Shown here piece by piece: positions 46,601 through 54,687 of a stretch of DNA of 64,000 nucleotides. The notes under the pieces are model-generated. The model saw only the letters and a program-made list of their open reading frames with translations. It did no database searches and was not told the DNA's origin. The position numbers and the translations under genes were made by a program. Every line of letters starts with the position of its first letter. The first letter of the stretch is position 1. The DNA lies in assembly GCA_039806955.1 (NCBI GenBank), contig JBDHQI010000009.1, positions 62,001-126,000 on the forward strand. The letters are read 5' to 3'. Source of the DNA: JADLHS01 sp039806955 (GTDB lineage Bacteria > Verrucomicrobiota > Verrucomicrobiia > Limisphaerales > JADLHS01).

Positions 46601-47395
46601 GCGGAACGTGGCGCCGTCGCTGGGCGGCTCGGGAGGAACGGCATCACGAATGGCGTTGAAGAAGCGCAGGCGCAACTCGTGCGCCGCCGGCAGTTGGAGT
46701 CGGTATTCGAGGAACAAAGCACCCGGACCGTGGCGATACGGCGGATGCACGTTCAACGACGCGCGCGTCTGGCCGCGCGCCATCGTGCCGCGATGAAAAT
46801 AAGCCAGTGATTCCGGCTCGGTACCCTCCCAGCCCATGGGCAAGGGATGCAACGCGCCGCCGATCCGTTGCCAGAGCGGTCGGCAGTTGGTCAGCTTGGC
46901 CAACGCCAGACCACCGGGCGTAGGCACGACGCTGATGGCGGCCTGCGGCTGCGCCGATCGAACGGATGAATCAAACCGCGTTTCAAAAATGCGGACGGCG
47001 TGCGCAGTGATGGCTTCGGAATTTCCAGCGGGGTGAAACCGCGCGTAAGCGTGAATGGGATACAGGGCTGAATACGCACCTGACCCGAACTGGAAGGTGA
47101 AATCCTCGGCCGCACTGCCCCGACCGGGAAGCTCCAGCGTCACGCGCGAGCGACCGACCGGCATGCAGGGCGAAACCCAATCCTTGAGCTCCAATTCAAT
47201 TGTCAACGCGGTGGCGGCGTGGTTGGTCAGCGTGATCCGCACCGACTGCGCGGCGACGAGTGAACGCACGATGGGAATTTCACCAATCGTCAAAGTGATC
47301 GGGCCTTCAGTCACTTCATGACCGTTGAACGCCGGCGTAGAAATTGCGCTCGCCGCCAGGAGCAGCCCGCCAGACCAGAATCGCAAACGACGCAT
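43664..47395 (-). CDS. Very large secreted glycoside-hydrolase-like protein (GH101/DUF5696-like barrel)
   Basis: The 1243 residues have a signal peptide (FWSGGLLLAASAISTPAF), N-terminal beta-sandwich domains to about 350 (including jelly-roll LRLRFFNAIRDAVP and FWGDPMLLADL), a galactose-mutarotase-like region (about 370-560), a TIM barrel (about 590-900) and C-terminal beta domains. The barrel has WQRWGYDYRLPDIFPPQ, GLHDNYIDFYPDAAGFDY, TASFVDVWTSLNAF and GGPTISEAGSDQLIGW, an Asp/Glu arrangement resembling GH101 endo-alpha-N-acetylgalactosaminidases and DUF5696 proteins. The specific family is tentative. It shares an ATGA overlap with the following DUF4434 gene. Confidence 0.72.
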   Translation of the reverse strand: MRRLRFWSGGLLLAASAISTPAFNGHEVTEGPITLTIGEIPIVRSLVAAQSVRITLTNHAATALTIELELKDWVSPCMPVGRSRVTLELPGRGSAAEDFTFQFGSGAYSALYPIHAYARFHPAGNSEAITAHAVRIFETRFDSSVRSAQPQAAISVVPTPGGLALAKLTNCRPLWQRIGGALHPLPMGWEGTEPESLAYFHRGTMARGQTRASLNVHPPYRHGPGALFLEYRLQLPAAHELRLRFFNAIRDAVPPEPPSDGATFRVWVGDEKVFERHTASKSWVPGEADLSHWAGQTIQLRLEIHPGPNLDTTCDLGFWGDPMLLADLAPAATAASDFESRAASVRQTVITGQTGPGTYVFTLADGMRAALSPGANGLLDAVLAFGAEPGAVVINGFDLSLESERVGVWESAARLDKVEIVSGNNHLELRHHLQLQREFDGSGNRSAPGVTPATLTATIWADGPGLRVKFSSDARITDAAMGPVDQLAERVYFGHGYAVVRPGKFQVHGGGHDLSTSHVGCDFANGVALLQACDTPPDSFQVDPEAQIYALHTHPAPAFTFVPGRRNAMDCAIQYRALYDKSAAPAVARKAGRFVFDLWGGAYQRNATALQRCFDYGLTNSLAIIHVWQRWGYDYRLPDIFPPQPQLGALEELRRLGEICVRAGALWGLHDNYIDFYPDAAGFDYAHITFDGGGQPRRAWLNEGRDAQAWQFRPDHIQPFLQRNLRQIKPALHPTASFVDVWTSLNAFDYLDRDGRWHSKMETLRHWGEAFATIRATFEGGPTISEAGSDQLIGWLDGADCQWLQLQPRGGAFSIMVPGDDWERVPWFDLVNHTRFSLHGAGYSNRYQGNRSRDEHGITSDDYLGVEVLAGHALMADLPMLSAGAIRKYWLLQPFAEKVALDEITAVENPGGDLHRLLVRWASGATTWVNRGATDWSTAGRTLPPYGFIAQSGSVLCSVEKIGGRAIEQSSTGAIRYVNARPADAETLAIRPTAERLEPLGGRNFRLITRWEAAQAAPKDLRVFYHFSRPTPGRYTDTEFYGGGDPEMPTTTWRGDIVTGTNWTIRVPEHCPPGDYEILCGLYDAKGNGTRYRLVGAARQTRRYSLGVLHVAGEIEAGQTNITQISMTAAAPSPNDVTPSLQSQRVDFGPVRTTHGLRLVEAADHLTLIPLPDQPAFEITLALEHFHRTPADIEALQVVDAQGQSSHSVSWESKGLSASFTTRPTDFGYRLDWKTAATKSSSP

Positions 47396-47631
47396 GGCCA
47401 GAGCTTGTCCGGTACGGCGGACTTTGTCACGCCGTTGCGATGGAGTCAGAAAGCGACGCTGAAGTTAAGCGGATTAAAACGGAAGTCGGTCCATTCCGGC
47501 GGGGGCAGTGCATCACTGTCGGTTGTTTTACCAGGGAGCTACCGTATGTGCGAACGTCTGCATCGCGCTGCGTTGGCCTCCGCAGTTCCAACGGCGTGCG
47601 GAGTTCAGGAGGTAGCACAGGAATGGACGCA

Positions 47632-48885
47632 TCAGGGAGCGCGTCCCATTCGCACCAACGCGCCGACGCCGGGCGCGAGTTTGAAGTCCAACCGGTTTTG
47701 TTGTGTGCCGTTCCAGCGGCGTCCGACCGGATCGAAGATTTCCAGCGGACCGGTGCCGCGCAGGCCGATGGTGGTTGCGGCTTGATAATCCAGATTCACC
47801 AGGACGGCGTGAGTTGCCGTCACTCGTTTACCCGGTTTCCCGAATACACCGATCAGGGCGCCGCGCGCGGGTTGGGGCGGGGTGAATTCCTCGCGCGGCA
47901 ATGGCGGATCAAACTGGAACACGCAATCCGTCGGGACTGCCACCGCGCCTGGCGGAAACATGCCGCCGTGATACACGCCGAGCGATTGCAGCGGCTGCAG
48001 CTCCGCGGCCATGACGGCAAAATCCCGATTCAATAATTTCAACGCTGGATAGAGGGCGGTGGGCGTGCCGTCCGGATGGGCGATGCCGCCGGTGTGTTTG
48101 GGCCAGCAATACACGTAATACGAGATACCCTGCGCGCCGTATGCCAGCGTGGTGTAAACCAGATAGCGCATCTCCTCCGCGTTCGGCACCCGCATGGAGG
48201 GTGTCCAGGTGGCGGCCTGCACGATATTCAGGAACGGCACTTCAGCATCCAGCGCGGCCTGGCGGATCAATGCCAGATTGAGAAAATAATCCGGCATGTC
48301 GCCCTTGATGCTGAACTGGTAGTGATCGTAACTGATCAACGACGGATTCACCCGCTCGACGTATTGCTGCAAGTGCTCCTGATACGCGGGGATCGGAGCG
48401 CCGCTGTTGCCCAGTTGCTCATTGCTGGCGTAAGTGGGAAAGAGATTGATGTAGGCCAGGTGCGCCGGATCATGCTTGCGCAGATAGGAAACCAGTTCGC
48501 CCAGGGCGACAAAATTCGTCGCGTTGGGTTCATCGGTGATGAAATAGGAATAGAGGGCGGGATGCCGTTTCACACGTCGGATCAACGCGTCCAACTCCTG
48601 CCGCTGCGCCGGATTATTGAGCGCTGCTGGCGAGAGCAATTGGTTTTGTAATTGTCCCCGCAACCCGTGGCGCGCGGCCACGTCCAGTTCCGCTTCGGTA
48701 CACCAGACCAGATTCCAACCGCCCTCAGCCATCTGGCGGGCGACCGGGTCCGTCAGGCTTGGTCCGGCCCAATAGGTGACAATCGGCGTGCCCACCTGCC
48801 AGGCTTTCGCGGCCTCGCTGTTTTGCGGGCAACCGAGCGTCAAGGTCAGGGCGGCCAGGATTCGCACAACCATTCCGTATTTCAT
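47632..48885 (-). CDS. Lipoprotein with GH42/GH2-like TIM barrel
   Basis: Not firmly assigned. The 417 residues carry a lipoprotein-type signal (AALTLTLGC) and a TIM barrel with NLVWCTEAELDVAARHGL, YSYFITDEPNA (a strand-end acidic pair typical of clan GH-A), LISYDHYQF and FLNIVQAATW, then a small C-terminal beta domain (GPLEIFDPVGRRW). Such proteins frequently accompany verrucomicrobial glycan-degradation loci. It would be the first gene of a minus-strand group leading, after 236 bp, to the 43664-47395 gene. The predicted gap sequence shows no further gene. Confidence 0.68.
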   Translation of the reverse strand: MKYGMVVRILAALTLTLGCPQNSEAAKAWQVGTPIVTYWAGPSLTDPVARQMAEGGWNLVWCTEAELDVAARHGLRGQLQNQLLSPAALNNPAQRQELDALIRRVKRHPALYSYFITDEPNATNFVALGELVSYLRKHDPAHLAYINLFPTYASNEQLGNSGAPIPAYQEHLQQYVERVNPSLISYDHYQFSIKGDMPDYFLNLALIRQAALDAEVPFLNIVQAATWTPSMRVPNAEEMRYLVYTTLAYGAQGISYYVYCWPKHTGGIAHPDGTPTALYPALKLLNRDFAVMAAELQPLQSLGVYHGGMFPPGAVAVPTDCVFQFDPPLPREEFTPPQPARGALIGVFGKPGKRVTATHAVLVNLDYQAATTIGLRGTGPLEIFDPVGRRWNGTQQNRLDFKLAPGVGALVRMGRAP

Positions 48886-49060
48886 GCTCCAGCGTTAACA
48901 GGTCCGGGCGGAAACGGAAAGCGCCAAAGTGCGATCTGGAGGTGGTAATTTCTCAAAACCCAACTTGGAGAAACGCAGCAGTGTTTTTGTCATTCGGATT
49001 GAAACCAGAGGTTGAAGTCGCCTATGGTTTATCCCGAACGTGATACCCTGATGGCTGCCA

Positions 49061-49603
49061 ATGAACTTTTACACGCCCATCTTTGCCGATGCCATCAATC
49101 TGCCGTTGGTGCTGCTGTTCGGCATCGGCGTGCTGATTCCGCTCCTGGCGTTCCAGGTTGTGGTCGAAGGTGCGATCCTCGCCCGGTTCTGGCGGATTCC
49201 ATTTCGCGGGTTGGCGCGTTGCGTTTTTGTCGCCAATTGCTGGTCGTTGGTCGCCGGGTTGCCGGTCAAAATTGTCAACGTATGGCTTTACAGCCGGCTG
49301 CTGCCTGCGGATCTCGCCGGATATTTTGCGCGTTATCCGGATGCCGTGCTGCTGGGCACATTGATTTATTTTCTCGTGACCTGTCTCGTCGAGACGGGTT
49401 ACGTGATGAAATGGTTGGCACGGGAAGAGCACTCTGTCTCTCGATCGCGAATCTGGTCGGGGGGTACTGATCGCCAACCTGGCCACTTACGTGGTTCTCG
49501 CGCCAGTTCACTATCTGGTCACGCGCCCGATCCACGACATTCAGGAATTCACAACCGACACTGCCTGGGCCAGCCAGCCCCTCACGCAGATTCTCTACGT
49601 TGA
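49061..49603 (+). CDS. N-terminal half of a frame-split membrane protein
   Basis: From ATG 49061 the frame encodes about 130 residues with four predicted membrane helices (LPLVLLFGIGVLIPLLAFQV, CVFVANCWSLVAGLP, AVLLGTLIYFLVTCLVE among them) and then turns to low-complexity residues after REEHSVSRSR. At a six-G run (49459-49464) removal of one G joins it smoothly to the downstream frame: IWSGVLIANLATYVVLAPVHYL. The natural product is therefore one ~480-residue protein covering 49061-50513. No named family recognised. Either the G count is a sequencing error, or the gene is recently broken or phase-variable. Confidence 0.6.
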   Translation: MNFYTPIFADAINLPLVLLFGIGVLIPLLAFQVVVEGAILARFWRIPFRGLARCVFVANCWSLVAGLPVKIVNVWLYSRLLPADLAGYFARYPDAVLLGTLIYFLVTCLVETGYVMKWLAREEHSVSRSRIWSGGTDRQPGHLRGSRASSLSGHAPDPRHSGIHNRHCLGQPAPHADSLR

Positions 49604-50513
49604 CACGGCGACGCAGCACCTGAAAACCATTCGCTCCGATGGCTCGAAACTGGAGACAGTCGTGCCGTTGCCCGTGGTGGATTATCAGGTTTCCGCCGAT
49701 CTGAACCTGTGTTTGTTTCGCGCTCCGGATGGGAACTTGTATTTGTATCGGCGCGAGGCCGCCACCGCCCAACTGGTCTGGAAAACCAAGGCCCGGTATT
49801 TCATGGAGAACGTGGCCTTCAGTCCTTCGGGGCGTTTCGTCGCCTGGTTCGATCCGGACACGCGAGTGCTGGAGGTGACCGATCTGCAAAGCGCGGAACA
49901 CTGGTCGGCGACGTTGGCGAAACTGGAGACGACGACTCAAATCGCGTGGACGACCAACGATTCACAATTGGTATTTTCATCACGCACCCCAAAAACCTGG
50001 TTGCGGATAACTCCAGATCTGGGTTTGGAAGAATTGGCCTCCCAACCCGAAGCGTTGCCGTCGCTCGCCCAAGTGTATGGTCGAGTGGGAGGCAGCCACC
50101 GTTTCAGTGGCCCTAATTGGGGGCAAGCTTATTCCACTGATGAACTGGATGAGTTAAAAGTTTGGGCGCTGCCGGGTTTGGGCGCATCCATGCGGATTTA
50201 CCGCACCAACCGTCCATCCGCAGGTCTGGTGAAACTCGCGGTCAATCCGGGTTTGCTCCACCTCTCGCGTTACGATTTTACCTTCACGCATCCACGCTTT
50301 CTCGCGGCCGGACGCGAGTGTCTTTTTGAAACGTCCACCGATATTTATCTGTTGGACCTGGAGCGCAAGCGCATCGGCCGGGTGGTGGCCGGGCACAGTT
50401 ACAGCTTGTTAAATCCACGTTACGCCAAGGGCAATGATATTGCCGTTCTGATTTCCGTGCGATTGGGCGGCGCAATGCGAGTGATAATTAGAGCATTTCG
50501 AGTATTCCTGTAG
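49491..50513 (+). CDS. C-terminal half of the frame-split protein (beta-propeller-like)
   Basis: This frame opens inside the membrane helix VVLAPVHYLVTRP and continues as a soluble, WD/YVTN-like beta-propeller domain with repeating blades: ILYVDTATQHLKTIRSDGSK, NLYLYRREAATAQLVWKTK, ARYFMENVAFSPSGRFVAWF, TTQIAWTTNDSQLVFSS and ECLFETSTDIYLLDLERK. The GTG start given is only the first one in frame; the true N-terminus is in the preceding frame. Together the halves make a membrane-anchored propeller, a layout seen in cell-envelope sensors. Function unknown. A GC hairpin lies just after the stop. Confidence 0.6.
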   Translation: MVLAPVHYLVTRPIHDIQEFTTDTAWASQPLTQILYVDTATQHLKTIRSDGSKLETVVPLPVVDYQVSADLNLCLFRAPDGNLYLYRREAATAQLVWKTKARYFMENVAFSPSGRFVAWFDPDTRVLEVTDLQSAEHWSATLAKLETTTQIAWTTNDSQLVFSSRTPKTWLRITPDLGLEELASQPEALPSLAQVYGRVGGSHRFSGPNWGQAYSTDELDELKVWALPGLGASMRIYRTNRPSAGLVKLAVNPGLLHLSRYDFTFTHPRFLAAGRECLFETSTDIYLLDLERKRIGRVVAGHSYSLLNPRYAKGNDIAVLISVRLGGAMRVIIRAFRVFL

Positions 50514-50534
50514 CTCTCGACCCGCGATCGGAAA

Positions 50535-50552
50535 GCGGCAGCGGGCTGCCGC
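50535..50552. repeat. GC-rich hairpin, probable dispersed intergenic repeat
   Basis: gcggcagc (50535-50542) and gctgccgc (50545-50552) are perfect inverted repeats separated by two bases, between two convergent transcripts. The surrounding wording (aaagcggcagcgggctgccg) is one I associate with repeats scattered through verrucomicrobial genomes. It could serve as a terminator for both neighbours. Confidence 0.5.
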
Positions 50553-50718
50553 ACTCCAAAACCTCGCGGGCACAGAACTCATTCCGCCATTCGAACTCAG
50601 CCTTCACTGAGTTACGCTCATTCTGCTTCGACAGCTACGGCTCTAATTGAATCGCCATAGAGCGTATTAACCGTGAGGCCGATGTAATGGCGCGGACGAG
50701 GCGCGCGCAATCGTCGCG

Positions 50719-51819
50719 TTATATTTTCGGCGCGGTGTAATCCAAGCCATGCGCGGCAGCCACGGCCCGGTGGGTGACTTTTCCGTTCATCACGTTGATG
50801 CCGCCGAGCAGCGCAGGTTGACGTTGGATGACGTCGCTCAGTTTGTTTCCGGCGAGCGTGGTCAAAAAGCGGAACGTGGCATTGGTCAAAGCCTGGGTCG
50901 CGGTGCGCGCGTAGGCTCCGGGCATGTTGGCCACGCAGTAATGGGTCACCCCTTCCTCGACAAACGTCGGGTGATCGTGCGTGGTGGGATGCGAGGTTTC
51001 CACACATCCGCCCTGATCAATCGCAATGTCCACCAACGCGCTGCCGGGGCGCATGGATTTAAGCATTTCCCGGGTCACCAGCTTCGGCGCGCGCGCACCA
51101 GGAACGAGCACCGCGCCGATGAGCAAATCCACCTGCGGCAACAATTCCATAAGGTGAGTTTCATTGGAATAAAACGTGTGAACCGAAGGCAGCGTGAGAT
51201 CGAGAAAGCGCATGCGTTCCAAATCCACCTCCAGGATGGTCACATCGGCGCCGAGTCCCAGAGCCATGCGCGCGGCATTCAGCCCCGAAGTGCCGCCGCC
51301 CAGCACCGCAACTTTGCCGGGCAACACACCCGGCACCCCGCCGAGCAACACGCCGCTGCCACCAAGGTGTTTGGCCAGAAAATAGCTGCCGACTTGAAGA
51401 CTCATGCGTCCGGCGATCTCGCTCATCGGCTCGAGCAACGGCAGGCGATGATTCACCTCGATGGTTTCGTAAGCGATGCAGGTGGCCCCGGACTGGAGCA
51501 ACGCTTCCGTGAGCGGCTGACTGGCGGCGAGATGCAGGTAGGTGAATAAAATCTGGCCGGAGCGCAGCAACCCGTACTCGGATGGCAACGGTTCTTTGAC
51601 CTTGACGATCAAATCCGCCCGGGCAAAGACGGCTTCGTGCGTGTCTATGAGCCGGGCTCCGGCGCGTTCGTATTCGGCGTCGGCATAACCGGAGCCCACG
51701 CCCGCGCCGCGCTCGACGAGAACGGTATGGCCGTGTTTGGTGAGTTGATACGCCCCGCTGGGCACGAGGGCCACGCGGTATTCTTGAGTTTTAATTTCTT
51801 TGGGTACGCCAATGATCAT
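50719..51819 (-). CDS. ald: Alanine dehydrogenase
   Basis: The 366 residues match NAD-dependent L-alanine dehydrogenase along the whole length. The N-terminal substrate domain has MIIGVPKEIKTQEYRVAL, VKVKEP (catalytic Lys) and FTYLHLAAS (catalytic His). The Rossmann domain carries KVAVLGGGTSGLNAARMA, and the GARAPKLVT and VANMPGAYARTAT motifs follow. It interconverts alanine with pyruvate and ammonia. Its ATG overlaps the stop of the upstream BrkB-type gene by four bases, indicating a coupled two-gene unit. Confidence 0.95.
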   Translation of the reverse strand: MIIGVPKEIKTQEYRVALVPSGAYQLTKHGHTVLVERGAGVGSGYADAEYERAGARLIDTHEAVFARADLIVKVKEPLPSEYGLLRSGQILFTYLHLAASQPLTEALLQSGATCIAYETIEVNHRLPLLEPMSEIAGRMSLQVGSYFLAKHLGGSGVLLGGVPGVLPGKVAVLGGGTSGLNAARMALGLGADVTILEVDLERMRFLDLTLPSVHTFYSNETHLMELLPQVDLLIGAVLVPGARAPKLVTREMLKSMRPGSALVDIAIDQGGCVETSHPTTHDHPTFVEEGVTHYCVANMPGAYARTATQALTNATFRFLTTLAGNKLSDVIQRQPALLGGINVMNGKVTHRAVAAAHGLDYTAPKI

Positions 51820-53675
51820 AAGGGAAAATCTTGCTCCTCGGTTTCCAGCGCGGCCACAGTCGGGGCGGTGGAGGGAGGATTTGTGGTCGCCAACGTCGGC
51901 GCGTTTGTTTCCACAGGCGATACCGCGTCGGTAGAAGCAGCGGGAACGTCCACTTCGATTTCAGATGCGCTTGTCAGACGGCTGGCGAGCGGTGGTGCCA
52001 GCTCGGATTTTGGAGCGGCTTCCGTCGCCACAGCGGATTCCACATTGATGGCCGCATGGGTTGAACGGGCGCCGTTCAGCGCCAAGCGCGCTTGGGCGCG
52101 ATCCACCAGATCGCGCATGGAAACGGCGGTGGCGGCGTGTTCTTCAGCCGCTTGAATGCGCGCGAATTCACCCAGCACCTCCAGCCGCACCGGTTCATCG
52201 CGGGTGGCGGGCTCCTGACCGTGCGCGGCGCGCATGGCGTAAAGGACCTGGTGGCAGTTGATGGTTTCCAAGGGGCGCGCCGGTGAATAGCCCACTTCGC
52301 TGCCGCCGACTTCCACCACCAGTTGCGACGCGAGCAGCGTGTGCATGATCTGTTGCACCAGTTTGCTCGGGATGCCGAGTTCGCTGGTGATCTGCCGCAC
52401 AGTGGCCGGCGGCAAACCGCGTTGGAACCGTTGCCCGATGCAGGTCATCAAGCGCAGCGCGACAAATTCACGCCCGCGTTGATTCACGTTTTCCGCCAGC
52501 CGATCCTGCAAATAGGAGGCGCGATTCTGAAAGGCGTAGGCCACCTGCGCACCGAACAGCACGGTCAACCAACTGATGTAAAGGCCGCCCATGAATAGCG
52601 GCACGATCGCGAGTCCACCGTAAATCTTGTTGGCGTTCACCCAGCGCGACGCCAGTAAAAAACCGAGGTGATTGTAAAAATGCCAGGCCACCCCCGCGAG
52701 CGCGCCCCCGACCAGCGCGGCACTGAAGTTGACGCGCGTGTTGGGAACGAGTTTGTAGAACAGCGCGAACGTGAAAGCGATGATGATCACTGGCAGCAGA
52801 CTGGTGATTAGCGGCTCCAGAAACGGAATGATGGTGATTAAATCCCGCGTGCGCTGAAAGTTGGGCTGGTTCATCAATCCCAACGCGAGAATCAACAGCG
52901 TCGGTCCAAAGCCAATGGTGAAGCTGTAGTTGGTGATGCGCGACCACCAATCGCGCCCGTGCGTCACGCCCCAAATGTCGTTAAACACCTCCTCCACCCG
53001 CGCGAGGGTCAAAATGGCGGTCACGATCAAAAAGAACATGCCCGTAAAACCGAGCGTGGCGCTGGAACTTTTTTTGGCGAAGCCGTAGATAAAGTTGGCG
53101 ACCTGTTCCGCCACGCTTTCCTTGGCGTGCGTCAGCTCGGTACTCTCGTTGGGGCTGGACAACCGAGCGTTGGCGGGAGGGGCTTCAGAAACGGCAAGGG
53201 AATCATCCGGTGCGATCAAGAGCGGACCGTCTTGCCGGGCGCGCAGTTCATCCACTCCAAACTGAATGCGATCCAAACCGCTGGTGAGGTTGGAAATCGG
53301 GTCGAGCTGTTGGTCCGGACTCAAGGCCAAGGAAACGACCGGCGGCTGATTCGTGCCGGTGGGAGCGGGGACGATACGTTCGACCATCTGGGCGATGAAC
53401 GCGCGGATTTGGGCTTCGCCCTTGGATTCGAGAATGGCATTGGCGACGCCCAGCACCACGGTGAGGATGGGAATCATCGCCACCATGGTGGTGAAAGACA
53501 AAGCCGAGGCACGAATCGGACAGCGGTTGCGGACAAAACTGCTGCCCACCAGCGTCCAGAAATGGAAGAACCGCTCGAACTTGCTCAACCCACCCTCGAA
53601 CAAAAAATCGTCTTCCTTCGAAGGGTCAAAGGAACTGGAGGCGATTTGCGCGAGACGTTGGAACCATTTCTTCAT
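51816..53675 (-). CDS. YihY/BrkB-family membrane protein with extended C-terminus
   Basis: The 619 residues show the YihY/BrkB (TIGR00765) layout: six membrane helices with NRCPIRASALSFTTMVAMIP at the first and GGALAGVAWHFYNHLGF late in the bundle. A ~110-residue soluble insert lies between the first and second helices, where family members usually have a short loop. After residue 430 comes a winged-helix-like domain (PATVRQITSELGIPSKLVQQI) and then a ~100-residue Ala/Glu/Thr-rich tail that is likely disordered. Older annotations as RNase BN are not supported. The substrate is unknown. It is coupled to ald through an ATGA overlap. Confidence 0.85.
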   Translation of the reverse strand: MKKWFQRLAQIASSSFDPSKEDDFLFEGGLSKFERFFHFWTLVGSSFVRNRCPIRASALSFTTMVAMIPILTVVLGVANAILESKGEAQIRAFIAQMVERIVPAPTGTNQPPVVSLALSPDQQLDPISNLTSGLDRIQFGVDELRARQDGPLLIAPDDSLAVSEAPPANARLSSPNESTELTHAKESVAEQVANFIYGFAKKSSSATLGFTGMFFLIVTAILTLARVEEVFNDIWGVTHGRDWWSRITNYSFTIGFGPTLLILALGLMNQPNFQRTRDLITIIPFLEPLITSLLPVIIIAFTFALFYKLVPNTRVNFSAALVGGALAGVAWHFYNHLGFLLASRWVNANKIYGGLAIVPLFMGGLYISWLTVLFGAQVAYAFQNRASYLQDRLAENVNQRGREFVALRLMTCIGQRFQRGLPPATVRQITSELGIPSKLVQQIMHTLLASQLVVEVGGSEVGYSPARPLETINCHQVLYAMRAAHGQEPATRDEPVRLEVLGEFARIQAAEEHAATAVSMRDLVDRAQARLALNGARSTHAAINVESAVATEAAPKSELAPPLASRLTSASEIEVDVPAASTDAVSPVETNAPTLATTNPPSTAPTVAALETEEQDFPL

Positions 53676-53880
53676 TGTTCGACCGAAATCACGCTAACAA
53701 AGCGCCCCCTCAAGTCAATCGGCGCGACGACTTTTGTACGATTTGGCTGGTAACGCAACGAGGCGCAATCGGTCTTACGTCGAACGCGGGATTCCCGGTG
53801 TGATTGACTTTTCAGGAGGCTGATGCTAACCCGACACGGCGAATAAAGTGAAACTGCGAGCGTCGAACAACAGTTGAGTT

Positions 53881-54573
53881 ATGAAGAAATTCGTAATCAT
53901 CCTCCTGAGTGGAATAGGGCTCATCCCGATGCGGGCGCAATGGTTGCATCCGGAGGCCGTGCAAGGCGCGTTTCTGGGCGGGTTGATCGGCGGCATCGCC
54001 GGCGGTCACCATCATGCGTTTTCGGGTCGGGACGCCGCGCTCGGCGCCGGCGTGGGGCTTTTGGCTGGCACCCTGATTGGAGAAGCCAACCGCTCGCGTT
54101 ACGATTACGGAACGACGTTCTATGCGGACCCAACGCTGAGTCTCAATTTTGGCTATGGTTACTATCACCGGGGCCGCTCGGTATATGTCGGTTATACGCC
54201 GGGTTGGTATCATGCGCCGCGCACCGACTACCGCGCCATGCGCCCCAACTACGCCGTGAGCGGAACGATGTTCGGCGCCGCTTCGGGAGCGTTGATTGGG
54301 GCAGCCAACCATCACGCGGGCCAAGGCGCAATCATCGGCGCCGCGGCGGGATTGGTGGCCGGTGGTGTGGCGGAAGCGGCGGCAATTAAACGCGAGCGCG
54401 CCGAAGCGCAGAACGCAAATCTCCGGGTTGAAACGACTGCAACCGTTGCCCGCCAGCCGGAAGGAGCGAGCCACCCCATCACTTCGCAACCAAGCTGCAC
54501 TTCAACGTATTATTGGACGCCGCGCCCGCAGATCGCGGATGCGCCGAGTGTACCAAACGCGCCGACCTTTTGA
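53881..54573 (+). CDS. Glycine-zipper envelope protein
   Basis: The 230 residues have a signal peptide (MKKFVIILLSGIGLIPMRA) and at least four glycine-zipper segments: GAFLGGLIGGIAGG, GAGVGLLAGTLIGEA, GAASGALIGAAN and GAIIGAAAGLVAGG. A Tyr/His-rich spacer separates the pairs and a Pro-rich C-terminus follows. Glycine zippers pack helices in outer-membrane lipoproteins and toxins. A -35-like ttgact (53804) and a weak -10-like taaccc (53827) lie upstream. No named family; it precedes the lipoprotein set by 114 bp. Confidence 0.72.
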   Translation: MKKFVIILLSGIGLIPMRAQWLHPEAVQGAFLGGLIGGIAGGHHHAFSGRDAALGAGVGLLAGTLIGEANRSRYDYGTTFYADPTLSLNFGYGYYHRGRSVYVGYTPGWYHAPRTDYRAMRPNYAVSGTMFGAASGALIGAANHHAGQGAIIGAAAGLVAGGVAEAAAIKRERAEAQNANLRVETTATVARQPEGASHPITSQPSCTSTYYWTPRPQIADAPSVPNAPTF

Positions 54574-54687
54574 GCTCCCAACGAATGCTTGAAAAGATCG
54601 CCACGAGAGTTGGCTTGTTTCCGATTGGCGTCCGTGTTCCCCTGAGCGAGTTGGGTGTGAAATTCGATTATTAAGCAATTATCAAAT

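Noticed and set aside
47344..48036. 230-codon plus-strand frame over the start of two minus-strand genes
   Set aside because: Basic, Cys/Arg-rich, no signal or domain; opposite-strand genes explain the region.
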